Numbered from the stretch's first letter, positions 42,401 through 54,433 are shown. The stretch: 64,000 nucleotides of DNA from Lepus europaeus (GCF_033115175.1 NC_084835.1:98114448-98178447); one strand, 5' to 3'. Program-made: numbers and translations. The notes: generated from the letters alone by a model not told the origin.

Positions 42401-42689
42401 AAGAACAAATTCTGTTTTAGTTCTGTAAGCTGCAAAGCAATCTAGTCTAACAGCATAGCGCAGTGTAAGTATTCGTTTTGTTAAACATTTCCAAATGTTC
42501 TAGATAAAGTTATGATGAACAGTCTGTGAAAATAAAAGGAAAAATCATAATGAAAACAACATTGAACGTTTTCCAGGTGGAGTTGGGAGCCAGTAGAGCG
42601 GGACTTACACACCCTTCCAGCTGCTTCCAGGGAACATGAATTTTGCTTGTCCTTACGGTTTGGCTGCAGGCATTTGGAGCAAACAATTA

Positions 42690-43440
42690 CATTTTGTCTT
42701 GAGACTCAAGATGCACACCAAGAAGTTGGGGGATCTTGTTATATGGACATTTTTACTTACCATATGCATTTTCTTCTGTATTTTCCACTGGTCAGATGAC
42801 CCCTAACACACAGCCATTGTTGTCAATTCCAACAAAAGTTTCCCACAAAATAATTTCTACTGCTTTGTATCAATACTGCTCGTATAAGGTCCCATCTTTC
42901 CTGCCATCTTCAGAACACGCTTTGGAGTTATCTGAATCTGTCTCCTGGATTGCATTTTCTAAGACTTCAAATAAAGTCCTTTTTACTTCTGCAGGTTTAG
43001 ATCAGCAAGTCTTCCACATAGATCATTCTCATCTCCAGCTGACATGGCTGCAGCCAATTTGGTTATAACCACCACCATGCCTTCCGAGTGACCAGAGCTG
43101 TCATCCCAACGCCTAATATGGTAAGCAAAGTTGTTGAGAAAATTTTCAGCTCTTATCTGATGACCCAATGTCTCTGATCTGACACCTGGAATGTCTCATA
43201 AATGTTAATAATCCTTGAGAAAGTCCAGGAACACGCCAGCTGGCCACAGGCTACCTTTGTCTATCAACATGGTAAAATCCAGCCCCAGGCTCAGCCCCAG
43301 CTCTTGTGGGCGTTTGGGTTTGTGGATTTCTACCTCCAGATCATGTGGCTCTTGGTCCTAGAAAAGACTAAGGTTGCCACACACAAAGTAAAACATTATA
43401 AAACCCTCTGGTACTGATTTGGGTCCATGATAGCACTTTT
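42690..43440 (-). pseudogene. Unidentified processed pseudogene
   Basis: The minus strand reads as one decayed protein: HQIRAENFLNNFAYHI, SSGHSEGMVVVITKLAAA, LCGRLADLNLQK, then TLFEVLENAIQETDSDNSKA, IILWETFVGIDNNGCVLGV. Stops and frameshifts separate the pieces and no introns are seen. I do not recognise the parent gene. Confidence 0.55.
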
Positions 43441-43801
43441 TTTCCCCCTGATTATCCCTGTGTTCTTATCCAGCTGCAGCCTTAAGAGACACTAGGACAC
43501 TCCTGTAATTCTGTTCATCTGCGGTGGTTTCAGAAATGAGCAAGTGTTTCCCCAGTGAGATTATGAACAACCGTAAGGTTAAGACTCCAGCATTTCTTGA
43601 AAGGTAAACCACACAAGGCTAATTGAAACACGACTATTTCCTGCCGTGCTGCGAACACAGAGTGGCTTATTCTTAACCATCTATGTGCAAAAGGAGATTT
43701 TGAATGACCTGTTGGGGTTGCTTTGAAGGGACAACAGAATAGAAGTGCTCGGGCCATGAGTCTACATTGCCTTGATCTGGGGTGCAGTGGAAGCACCGGT
43801 C

Positions 43802-44176
43802 TGTGGGAGGCTTGTAAGGCTTGCATGCCTACGTGCTGGAGTAAAGGTTGTTTATGCGATCTCCCAGCAGTCTTAGATAAGTGTCTCTGCGAAGGCACTG
43901 ATGTTTAACAAGGCCAGTTTCTGCGTAAGGCTTGTTTATTCTGAAGCTCCCTGCTTTTATGGGTTTATTGTACTGCTCTTTCGCTATGTTTAGACTTAAG
44001 ATAATGTTTAACTATGTACTGGGACAGGGGATGGGTATATAAGCAGTGGAAGAAATGTGTTTAGTGCCTCTCCGCCTACATCTGTATTGACAACCGAGTG
44101 GCGTCTCAATAAACCGTGATCGAAGAAGGATCTTCGTGCCTTTAATTCTGTGCCTTGCCGGTCAAGGCTCGCCGCA
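43802..44176 (+). repeat. ERV-1 5' LTR
   Basis: TG...CA, 375 bp. TATATAA at 44036-44042, AATAAA at 44108-44113. Against the 3' LTR it differs at three positions (near 44052, 44121 and 44160). Confidence 0.95.
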
Positions 44177-44178
44177 GC

Positions 44179-44196
44179 TGGTGCCGAAACCCGGGA
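44179..44196 (+). promoter_or_regulatory. ERV-1 primer-binding site, tRNA-Phe
   Basis: TGGTGCCGAAACCCGGGA is complementary to the 3' end of tRNA-Phe and begins 2 bases after the 5' LTR. Confidence 0.88.
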
Positions 44197-44252
44197 ACTC
44201 GAACCAGACGCGTAACATTGCACGACTGGAGAGGTAAGATCCAGAACTTCAC

Positions 44253-44414
44253 ATGGGAGACGGGTCGACGTCGAGGAAGGGTATGTTAGAAGAATTTCTC
44301 CTGGTTATTATCATTTTTGCCTTCTCTCTTATTATTGTTTTGATACTCGCTGTTATAGTTCTAAAGTTGTGTGCGGCCCAGAGTAAAAGGAAACAGTGCC
44401 TTTTAGAATCATAG
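44253..44414 (+). CDS. ERV-1 53-codon membrane ORF upstream of gag
   Basis: Starts MGDGSTSRKG, whose Gly-2 and Ser/Thr fit an N-myristoylation site. Then comes one hydrophobic span (about residues 15-39, rich in I, L, V, F) and a basic tail ending in a TAG two bases before the gag ATG. No family recognised. It may be a captured targeting signal, an upstream ORF that modulates gag, or chance. Confidence 0.5.
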   Translation: MGDGSTSRKGMLEEFLLVIIIFAFSLIIVLILAVIVLKLCAAQSKRKQCLLES

Positions 44415-44416
44415 AT

Positions 44417-46126
44417 ATGGGTACTACCAATAGTCATGAAAGTGAAAATTTCGTGGATCCCATACAAGCATTGTTAAAAAAAAAGGGGATTAAAAGTTTC
44501 CACAAAAACAATAAAGACGATTTTAGAAGATATAGACAGGAAAGCCCCTTGGTTTGTTTACACTGGAGATATTAATTTAAAATGTTGGGAAAAATTAGGA
44601 AAGGATTTGGAGCAGGCTAAAAAAAGGGGTCGCTTAGGGCAGGAACCTTTCCGTTTTGGAAATTGGTACATTCCTGCTTACAAACTGGTAAAAATGTGGA
44701 AATTATCAAACAAGGGAGAAGAGCACTAGCTGACCAGCAGGATAGTTGGTCGGAACAAAGTATTACTGAGGAGAGGGAACATACCAAAAGAAAAGGCAAG
44801 GTAAAAGATGAGAGATCTCGCAAGGAAATGAAGAAATTTTTGAGCTCAGAAAAAGAAAAACCTTCAGCACCTTTGTACCCCGCCTTAAGTGAGTTTGAGG
44901 ATCTTAGATTGGCAGAAGAGGAGCAGTATGAAGAAAATTTGGATGATGATTTCACTGAGACTGAGGAACAGGGCGCAGATAATAAAGTTCAGGCTGCTAG
45001 CGTGCGCCCTCCCCCTTATGTTATGCACAGTAAAGGCAGCCATTTTATTAAAAGGGAAACGTGGGCCCAATTGGCATCAGCCTTCCCGGTATTTGAGGAA
45101 CAACAGACTCAACGCCGATTTCATGAGCCTATACCATATAAACAGTTAAAAGATCTAGTGGAGGCCGCTCGCCAATTTGGTCCCAATGCCGCCTATACTT
45201 TAACCTTGTTAGGACGATTAACCACTAATGCTATGACACCTTCAGATTGGTTTGAGATTGCACGAGGCAGCCTCAGCACGGGACAATATCTCGATTACAG
45301 ATCCATTGTTACCGATGCTGCACATACACAGGCTAGACAAAATGTGTGGGATGGTCAGCCGCATTGGACAGCAGATATGCTTTTAGGACAAGGACAATGG
45401 GCGGCTAATCAAACTCGCTACCCCCTTGAAGTATACAGACAGATTAATGACATATATCTCAGGGCTTGGAAGACTTTACCCAAAAGAGGTGAGGTCTCAG
45501 GGAATTTAACAAAAATTATTCAAGGGTCCAATGAGCCTTTTTCAAAGTTTGTGGGTAGAATGATGGAAGCAGCGGGAAAAATTTTTGGGGACGTGGAGAG
45601 TTCAATGCCCTTAATTCAGCAGCTTATATATGAGCAAGCTACTAAAGATTGCAAACGAGCCATAACTCCATGGAAAGGAAAAGGGCTAAAAGCCTGGTTG
45701 AAGGCATGTAGGGAAATTGGGGGACCATTAACTAATGCTGGGCTTGCTGCTGCTATTTTAACTGCAACAAAACATAATAACAATAATGGTACATGTTTTA
45801 AGTGTGGGAAAATTGGTCATTTTAAGAAAAATTGTAAAGAACAAAAGGAGCATAACAATCCTGTGCGACAAATACCTGGCACTTGTCCCAGATGCAAAAA
45901 GGGGAAGCATTGGGCTAATAAATGTAGGTCAGTAAAAGACATTAACGGACAACCCCTCGAGACGATAGAAAAGGAGTCAAAAAACGGATATCGGGGCCCC
46001 CGTCCCCAGGGCCCGAAAGCATATGGGGCACTACAGGAACCTTCCATGCAGCCACCCCCGAAGTCCGCAGAGCAACCGCGGGCTCCGCAGGGCTGGACCT
46101 CCGTGCCACCTCCGGCTTGGTATTAA
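44417..46126 (+). pseudogene. ERV-1 gag, frameshifted near its 5' end
   Basis: ATG at 44417 opens MGTTNSHES, a matrix-type start. The frame changes at two homopolymer runs (A9G4 at about 44475 and A7G4 near 44620), after which an open frame runs to 46126. Seen downstream: a PPPY late motif (about 45010), capsid with QGSNEPFSKFVGR major homology region (about 45520), and two zinc knuckles, CFKCGKIGHFKKNC (about 45797) and CPRCKKGKHWANKC (about 45883). Confidence 0.88.
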
Positions 46127-46890
46127 CACAGAGCATGGGAGTACAGATAATAGATACAGACATGCAGGGCCCATTAGAAAAGGATACCGCAGGATTAATC
46201 ATTGGACGGTCATCATCAACGCTACGAGGGTTAATTGTTTTACCAGGAGTAATTGATCCTGACTATGAGGGTGTTATTAAAGTAATGTGCTACTCCCCTT
46301 TTGGAGTAATTTCCATTTCCCCTGGTGATCGCGTAGCACAACTTCTGATACTGCAATCAGGTCATGAAAAATACCCCGCCCGGTCACATGACCGCGGCGC
46401 ATCTGGTTTTGGATCTACAGGAATCGATCTCACATGTCTAAGCATGAAATTAGATGACCGACCAATGTTACAGATAGAGGTGGAGGGTAAACATTTTTCA
46501 GGCTTAGTGGATACAGGAGCAGATCGTAGCGTTATGAGTAAACAATTTTGGCCAAAGGGATGGCCTTTGCAGCATGCCTCTCAAGACTTGGTAGGATTGG
46601 GATATCGACAGGCTCCAGAAATAAGTTCTAAGGAACTCCACTGAACAGTCGATAAACAACAAGGCACCTTTCGTCCCTTTGTGGTAGATTTACCTATAAA
46701 TTTATGGGGTAGGGATATACAAACCCAGATGAAACTCATATTGACTAATGAGTATTCGCAGACTAGCAAAAATATCATGACAAGACAAGGATATATGCCC
46801 AATAAAGGGTTAGGAAAAAATCTTCAGGGTATATCAGAACCGGTGGAGTTAGTTCAAAAAACAGACCGCAAAGGCGTGGGTTTTTCCTAG
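46010..46890 (+). pseudogene. ERV-1 pro: dUTPase, protease, G-patch, with an in-frame stop
   Basis: The frame overlaps gag by a -1 shift. It carries five dUTPase motifs (AGLDL, GRSS, GVIDPDYEG, SPGDRVAQL, RGASGFGSTG), then the aspartic protease triad in LVDTGADRSV (about 46508). An in-frame TGA at 46642-46644 precedes the C-terminal part and a G-patch (QGYMPNKGLGKN, about 46785). Confidence 0.88.
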
Positions 46891-49512
46891 GGGCCACTGA
46901 GAAAAAGCTATTACGTATTCCCTGGAATACGAATAAGACAGTGTGGGTGCCCCAGTGGCCCCTCAGTCGTAAAAAACTCGCCGCCGCTAGAGAACTTGTG
47001 CAAGAGCAGCTAATGTTAGAACATATAGAGCCCTCAGTATTGCCCTGAAATACTCCAATTTTTGTCATAAAGAAAAAATCAGGCAAATGGAGGCTTTTAC
47101 ATGATCTGCGAACAGTCAATAGACAGATGCAATTAATGGGACCAGTACAGAGAGGACTGCCTCTTCTGTCTTCCCTTCCAAAGGGCTGGCCTATGCTAGT
47201 GGTAGACATTAAGGATTGTTTCTTTTCCATACCTTTACATTCTTTAGATCGAGAGCGATTCGCTTTTACTCTCCCTTCAGAAAATCATGAAATGCCTGAC
47301 GCAAGGTATCAATGGAAAGTGTTGCCTCAAGGCATGGCTAATAGCCCTACTCTTTGCCAGTTATATGTTAATCAGGCTATCGCACCAGTGAAAACAGTTT
47401 TCACAAGTCCGTATCATTCATTATATGGACGACATTCTTATCACAGCTCATTCACAGCAATTAGTAGATAAGGCCTTTACATTGCTCTCCTCCTGCCTTA
47501 ACGCATATGGTCTTTCTATTGCCCCCAAAAAAATACAACAATCTGATGTGGTGCAATTTTTAGGAGCAAAAATTACTACAACTTCCATTCGGCCACAGAA
47601 GCTCTGCATTAGCACTCAAAACCTATGCACACTAAATGATTTTCAAAAGCTGCTAGGGGACATAAATTGGCTACGTGGATATTTACCGCTGACCCAAAAC
47701 GACCTGCAACCTTTGTTCTCTATTCTGGAGGGCAATCCAGATATTGCCTCTCCTCGTCAACTTACTCCTGAGGGCGTTAAAGCTTTGCAACTCGTAGAAA
47801 AGGCCATTAGTAAAGCCCAACTATGTAGGTTTGATCCGTCTAAAAAATTACTACTATGCATTCTTGCTACGCCCACTACACCTACTGGAGTGGTGTGGCA
47901 AAATGCTCCTTTGTGGTGGATACATGGTAATTCAGCGGGTGTAAGAACATTGCGGTATTATCCTGAATTAGTAGCTCATTATGCTCTTCTGGGTCTCAAG
48001 TTTTACACAATGCATTTTGGTAAACATCCTAATGAGCTGATTGTGCCTTATACTCAGATGCAAATTGAGACTCTTGCCGGTACCACTAATGTTTGGCCTA
48101 TTGTTCTAACTGCCTTCTCAGGTGTAATTGATAATCACTTGCCAGCGAACAAATTATTAACTTTTGTGCAGCGAAATTTAGTTTACTTTCCTAAACTTAC
48201 AAAGAGCAAACCCATTCCCACTGCGACAACTATTTATACTGATGGTTCCAAGACTGGTCATGGAGCGTATGCTACAACTGATTCGGAGCCTGTGATTCTT
48301 CATTTTCGCCCTAACGCCCCTCAAGTGGTAGAGTGCTTAGTGGTATTAACAGTATTTCACACATTTTCAGATAAACCCATTAATATTATCTCAGATTCCC
48401 AATATGTGGTTAATGCTGTCCGTTCACTAAAAGTTGTAGCTCATATACAGTCACATAGCACGGTAGCCCCAATATTTCGACAAATCCAGCAAGCTATCCT
48501 GGTTAGACGTATGCCCTTTTTCATTGGCCATATAAGAGCTCATTCTGGCCTCCCTGGACCTATGAGTAAAACTAATGCCAAGGTAGATATTGCAACCCGT
48601 AATAGTGTCTTTGTATCTCTGACTTCTGTTGACCTAGCAAAAAACTTTCATGCCTCTTATCATGTTCCAGCTAATACGCTGCGCTTGCGCTTTCATATCT
48701 CCAGAGAACAAGCTCGGCAAATTGTAAAGGCCTGTCCAAATTGTGCAATATTCCTCCATCCGCCACATTCTGGTGTTAATCCTAGGGGACTAAAACCTTT
48801 ATCCTTATGGCAAATGAATGTTACACACATCCCAAAATTCGGTAGACAAAAATACGTACATGTCTCAGTGGACACATATTCTGGTGTCATTCATGCCACT
48901 TCCTTGTCTGGGGAACGTGTAGCACAGGTGAAACTTCATTGTCTTGAGGCTTGGGCAGCTTGGGAAAAGCCTGCCCTCATAAAAACTGACAATGGGCCCG
49001 CTTATACTTCAAAAGGCTTCGCTACCTTTATGTCACAAATGCAAGTAGCTCATAAAACTGGCCTACCGTATAATCCTCAAGGCCAAGGCATTGTGGAGCG
49101 CGCTAATCGCTCCCTAAAAGAAACATTACAAAAACAAAGAGGGGGAATTGCACTCCATGCAACCCCCAGAGAACGCCTCGCTATTGCATTATACACTCTC
49201 AATTTCTTACATTTTAATACAGAGAATGAATCAGCGGCTATGAGGCATACAAAAAATCCTGTACAAACTAGCCAAAAGGTCATGTGGAAAGATGTACTAG
49301 ATAACAAATGGTATGGCCCGGATCCTGTGATACAGAGATCCAGGGGAGCAATCTGTGTTTTTCCGCAGGAACGACCAGACCCGATCTGGATTCCAGAAAG
49401 ACTGACAAGGAGAGTGACAGATAAGAAAGAAGAGGAACGACAAGAGAACACGAGCGGCTGTTACGGCGGGAGTGGCCATGGCTTCCACTGTCCAAACTGT
49501 GCAGACTATTAA
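46890..49512 (+). pseudogene. ERV-1 pol: RT, RNase H and integrase, disrupted
   Basis: [13 protein letters not shown] (about 47085), [14 protein letters not shown] (about 47200) and a MDD catalytic box at 47425. Breaks: TGA at 47046-47048, and a frameshift at about 47410, just before the catalytic box. RNase H: TDGSKTGHGAYA (about 48240) and SDSQYVV. Integrase: HHCC zinc site (about 48650-48745); in the catalytic core Asn (AAT, 48817-48819) occupies the place of the first catalytic Asp, while the DNG and the later E are kept. Confidence 0.9.
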
Positions 49513-50062
49513 TGACGTCGTAAAAAGAACATCAGACGCTCTATTTGTCCAGGAACGCATAAATGATCATCTGGCTTCGGGGGTGCTACTATTAAATAAA
49601 CGCATGGACTTGCTGCAAGCAGCTATGGAAGATCTTTTTGAGGTCACCAGCCTAGGTTGCGTTCAGAGACTGCACCATATGTGTGTTACGCCATATCCAG
49701 CCTCTCTAAATGAGTCAAGAAAACTTGGGTCTTATCTATCAGGGAACTGGTCTATGAAATTTGGGGAACTTCAGCAAAATCTTACTATCATGATTTTGCA
49801 GCTGAATGAAACTAGAGCATCTGTTGTCACTCTGAAAGGGTTTTCTGATTATATATTACAGGGGTTACAATGGTTCAAAGAATGGGTGGGGGTTGGATTG
49901 TTCGGAGCTGTATTACTATTAGGGCTATTGTGTACTCTTTTTGTTCTTTTCCGATTAGTACGGAGCCGCAAGCGCGAAAAAATTGCTCTCCTGCAAGCAA
50001 TGGCCGCAATTGAGGCAGGCAGTTCCCCCGCGGTTTGGCTCAGCATGTTTAAAGAAGCTTAA
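49402..50062 (+). pseudogene. ERV-1 env reduced to the TM subunit
   Basis: The frame overlaps the integrase end. It has a basic RTR-type site, then a small-residue fusion-peptide-like start, a heptad helix, a C-x7-C loop (CVQRLHHMC) and a membrane span (about 49890-49960) with a basic stop and cytoplasmic tail. No CX6CC motif, so it is of the betaretroviral type. No SU-coding sequence exists between the integrase end and TM. The first ATG of the open frame is at 49472. Confidence 0.78.
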
Positions 50063-50266
50063 AAGAATGTCCTTGCACTCAGGGGCCATAGTGCCATTGC
50101 ACCTGATAGGAATTCTTTTCATCTGGGATATTGCCTTAGCACTCCGAGAGCTTTTGCTCATTGCACCGGAATGGGAGTATCCCTGAGCACAGGCGCCCCT
50201 TGATCGGCCAGCACATCATGAGGTGAAGGCCTAATCGGGGATAAGACCTCATTTGCTGTAATAAAC

Positions 50267-50655
50267 AAAAAAGGGGGAACTGTGGGAGGCTTGTAAGGCT
50301 TGCATGCCTACGTGCTGGAGTAAAGGTTGTTTATGCGATCTCCCAGCAGTCTTAGATAAGTGTCTCTGCGAAGGCACTGATGTTTAACAAGGCCAGTTTC
50401 TGCGTAAGGCTTGTTTATTCTGAAGCTCCCTGCTTTTATGGGTTTATTGTACTGCTCTTTCGCTATGTTTAGACTTAAGATAATGTTTAACTATGTACTG
50501 GGACAGGGGATGGGTATATAAGCAGTGGAAAAAATGTGTTTAGTGCCTCTCCGCCTACATCTGTATTGACAACCGAGTGGCGTCTCAATAAACCGTGATC
50601 AAAGAAGGATCTTCGTGCCTTTAATTCTGTGCCTTGCTGGTCAAGGCTCGCCGCA
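50267..50655 (+). repeat. ERV-1 polypurine tract and 3' LTR
   Basis: Polypurine tract AAAAAAGGGGGAAC (50267-50280), then the 375-bp LTR 50281-50655. Confidence 0.95.
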
Positions 50656-50661
50656 CCGGTC

Positions 50662-51245
50662 CACATTCTGCAGGGCGCAGTATCCCAGTCTTCCTTCGCC
50701 ATCCCAGTCCTTAGAGGTACCCCCACCCACCCCCCCCCCCACACACACACACGCACGCATCTTTTCCATTTCTAGGCCTCAGGACCAGCTCTGCACAGCC
50801 CCTCTTACAATTCAGTCACAAGCAAATCAAGCGGCCTCAGGAAAGTCTCAAAATCACTCAGATCATCAGGAGAGCAAGATCACCCGGCTGGTTAACCACC
50901 CATGCAGGCCCTGGATCAGCTGGGGGCTGGCCTGGCTCCTTTTCCATGCAGGCCTTACACTGCATGTAGCAAGTGGAGAGCCGACCTGCGAGTGTGGGAG
51001 AAGAAAACCACTCAAGGTCCCAGAGATAATTATCCAGGTACGGGATTAATATATTTTAAGTCTGACTGTGGGTTATATGGGGCAGGGGAGATAGGAAACA
51101 AGCCCTCCTTAGCTTTCCTCGTCTTCCAAACCTATCATGCTCCTTTCCTTTTTTAAAAATTTTTTTCCTCCTTTCAAACCCCGTTTCTTCTATTAGCCTA
51201 TCCTCGTGGATTTCTTTGAAATCTTTCCAAGCCCTAGTGGAAGCC
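50662..51245. other. Unassigned sequence right of ERV-1
   Basis: Continues the pre-insertion sequence, with a (CA)n-like patch at about 50738-50756. No gene recognised. Confidence 0.5.
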
Positions 51246-51465
51246 ACTGATTATTTTTTAAAAAAAAAAACAACTTGTAATTCAAATACTACAGAATTCA
51301 CCCATTAAATGTTTGAATTTCAGTGTCCATAGTATATTCACAGAATTGTGCATCCACCACGGCCAACATTTTTAAAACTTTTCTACTACCCCAAAAAAGA
51401 AACTCTGTACCACTTAGATACCATGCATAACCCCCTGCCCCTGCCCTAGGCAAAACCAATCTTCA

Positions 51466-51750
51466 GGGCCGGCACTGCGGCTCACTTGGCTAATCCTTCG
51501 CCTGCGGCGCCGGCACCCCAGGTTCTAGTCCCTGTTGGGGTGCCGGATTCTGTCCTGATTGCTCCTCTTCCAGTCCAGTTCTCTGCTGTGGCCCGGGAAG
51601 GCAGTGGAGGATGGCCCAAGTGCTTGGGCCCCTTCACCCGCATGGGAGACAGGCAGGAAGCACCTGGCTCCTGGCTTCGGATCGGCACGGCACACCGGCC
51701 TTAGCGGCCATTTAGGGGGTGAACCAACGGAAAAAGGAAGACTTTCTCTC

Positions 51751-51787
<37 letters not shown>

Positions 51788-51812
51788 AACTCTGCCTGTC
51801 AAAAAAGAATCT
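51466..51812 (+). mobile_element. CSINE, full length
   Basis: Head AGGGCCGGCACTGCGGCTCA to the CTGTCAAAAAAG tail with a long CT run. Confidence 0.92.
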
Positions 51813-52110
51813 GTTTCTATAGATTTGCCTATTCTGATATTTCACATATATGAGTTTTAAAAGGCCAACTGTTTCCACTTAGCATAATGTTTTTAAGATC
51901 ATCCATGCTGTGGCAATGTATCAGGTCTTCAGTCCTTTTAATGGCTGAACACTATTCCATTGTTCGGACATACAGCATTTCCTTTATCCGTTCATCAGTT
52001 GCTGGATAGGGAGGTTGTTTCAAACAATGACCACCAGGGATTCCGTAGCTGTGGACATGTGTGTTATTGTGTGCACACATATTTTCATTTCTCTTTAAGT
52101 GTACAGCTAG

Positions 52111-52455
52111 GGGCCGGCGCCGCGGCTCAACAGGCTAATCCTCCGCCTTGCGGCGCCGGCACACCGGGTTCTAGTCCCGGTCGGGGCACCGATCCTGTCC
52201 CGGTTGCCCCTCTTCCAGGCTAGCTCTCTGCTATGGCCCAGGAGTGCAGTGGAGGATGGCCCAAGTGCTTGGGCCCTGCACGCCATGGGAGACCAGGAGA
52301 AGCACCTGGCTCCTGGCTCCTGGCTTCAGATCAGCGTGGTGTGCCGGCCAAAGTGCGCCGGCCGCGGCGGCCATTGGAGGGTGAACCAACGGCAAAGGAA
52401 GACCTTTCTCTCTGTCTCTCTCTCACTGTCCACTCTGCCTGTCAAAAAAAAAAAA
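52111..52455 (+). mobile_element. CSINE with target duplication in the L1
   Basis: GGGGCCGGCGCCGCGGCTCAA head. AGTGTACAGCTAG repeats at 52098-52110 and 52456-52468. Confidence 0.95.
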
Positions 52456-52585
52456 AGTGTACAGCTAGGGATGCAGTTGCTGAGTCATATGGTCAACCTG
52501 TGTGTAGCCCCTTCCAGAAAGGGCCAGACTATTTTCCAAAGTGCCTGCACCTTTTTACATTCTGCTTGGTTGCAGTATCTCCCAC

Positions 52586-52918
52586 TGTAGGCAGCCTATA
52601 GACAAGTCAAGGTTGATCTTGGCTTGTGGAATTCCTGGGGTAAGAAAGTCACGTACTCCCACGTTGAAGGAGGATGTTGATCAAGAACACTGTTAAAATT
52701 GACTGTGTTACAGAAAGCCTGATAAGTGGCTTGCGTTTGTTGTTATCTCCTGTGCTTCCTTGAGCTGCAGCTGGTTATGTATAAATATCGCTGAGACACT
52801 GGAATAAACGAGTCTTGATCAGTTCATTGTCTTGGCTCCATTCTCTGCGTCCTTGTCCCTCTTTTCCTTCCCATATTCCCCTTCAGGTTCTGTTCGACGG
52901 GTGCGGCTGGTCCGCACA
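52586..52918 (+). repeat. ERV-2 5' LTR
   Basis: TG...CA; TATAAAT at 52790-52796, AATAAA at 52803-52808. Confidence 0.93.
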
Positions 52919-53055
52919 GTTGGCATCCGAACAGGGACCTGAATACGGGAGAACTACGTGAGGAACGCCGAGAAAGGAAGGAAGCTGCAGACTGGTAATT
53001 CGGAGCAGTAGGTAAGTACCGGCTGCCTACAATCCTCGGTTAGCAACGGCGCAAA

Positions 53056-54433
53056 ATGGGACGAGCACAAGGAGAAAGGGAGGTAATTAAGGCCGTTAAA
53101 GGTTTACTTCAGACGCAGGGAACAGGGTTAAAGAGGCAAACCATAGAGCGATTTGTCAGCGCTCTGGAAGGGATTAGTCCTTGGTTTGCTGAGGAGGGAG
53201 CTGTAGATGAGGAATATTGGCATTTATTAGGAAAAGAGTTAAACGCCCATTTGCAAGCTTTCGGTCCCGATGATTTCCTGTTATTACATTTTCTTAATGG
53301 TCTCCGATAAAAGAAGCACTGTTAGCACAAAAAAAGGAAAGGGTAGTGTTCGATCGGCTGCACAGAATCTTCAGGAAACAATGGAAGAGGCACACAGTCA
53401 GACATCGAAGCCAGGAGAACGGCTCTCTTGTGACACCGTGCCACAGAAATTAGCAAACCCAGGAGAGAAATGTGAACCACGGGGAAGGGACCCTCCAAGT
53501 CCTCCCCGAAGCTTCTGCTCCACCCCCATATATCAGTCAGTTGAAAGAGGAGGTTGAGTGGTTGGAGAAACAGGTTTTATTGGAAAAGGCTAAACAAGAT
53601 TTAGTTAGACAACTCCAAAGTCTTCGCGATCAACAGGCACCCTTCCCCCCAGACCATTTTTATTCCCATTGCCCTCCTGTTGGGGTTGAACAAGTTATTT
53701 GAAATGCTGTAGAGGCAGGAGAAGATGGGGCTGAAGCATTTTTGGGAGCTTTCCCTGTGGAGGAGTATCAACAAAATGGGCAGAACGTGAGGAAACATAC
53801 TCCCGTATCGTTTAAAATGTTGAAAGAATTGAAATTTGCTTTTGATTCCTTCGGCCCTACCTATAGCCCATATACAATGACATTGTTACAAAGTTTAGAC
53901 GCCATGATATTTGCACCAGCTGATTGGAAGAGAGCATGTCTCGAGCATGTCTTTCTGGGGGAAATTACCTGGTATGGAAGTCAGAATTTTTTGATCAATG
54001 CCGCAGAACTGCTGGACTTAATGCCCAGGGAGCTAATGCCAGCTGGACTTTTGATGTGTTGGCAGGGGAAGGGGCGTATGAAGACATCCTAGCTCAAATA
54101 GTGCAGCCTGTTGCTGTCTTTCAGCAGACTCCTGTGGCTGTGCGTCGGGCTTGGACCACTCTCCCTTCAAAAGGAGCGAAAATGGGAGAGTCACTTTCAA
54201 CAACCATACAGGGGCCTGACGAGCCATATGCTGACTTTGTTAATCGCTTGTTGCAGGTAGCGGGGAAGATCTTTGGGGATCCACAAGCAGGAATGGTTTT
54301 TGTAAAACAATTGGCTTATGAAAATGCCAATGTCCCGTGTAAGCAGGCTATTCGTCCTTATAGAAAAAAGACAAATTTGGATGGGTATATTGAGCTATGT
54401 GCTGATATTGGACCTTCTTATACTCAAGGATAG
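53056..54433 (+). pseudogene. ERV-2 gag remnant
   Basis: Matrix start MGRAQGEREVIKAVKG to about 53310, then frames shift repeatedly. APPPY late motif (about 53515), a coiled stretch, capsid (FGPTYSPYTMTLLQSL at about 53850), and major homology region QGPDEPYADFVNRLLQVAGK (about 54210). No zinc knuckles follow, so nucleocapsid is lost. Confidence 0.85.

Larger units (their letters stand above)
43796..50661 (+). mobile_element. ERV-1: young betaretroviral, IAP-like provirus
   Basis: Complete LTR-to-LTR structure with a perfect 6-bp target duplication CCGGTC (43796-43801, 50656-50661). LTRs are 43802-44176 and 50281-50655, with three differences by eye. Order: tRNA-Phe primer site, short membrane ORF, gag, pro with dUTPase and G-patch, pol, TM-only env, polypurine tract. 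Class II features: dUTPase in the pro frame, two CCHC boxes, G-patch, 6-bp duplication. The Phe primer site is as in rodent IAP elements. Coding capacity is broken at several places (see gag, pro, pol entries), so this copy is not competent. Confidence 0.93.

Noticed and set aside
43796..50661. Intact, coding-competent provirus
   Set aside because: gag has two frame changes, pro and RT have in-frame stops, RT has a frameshift, integrase lacks a catalytic Asp and env lacks SU.
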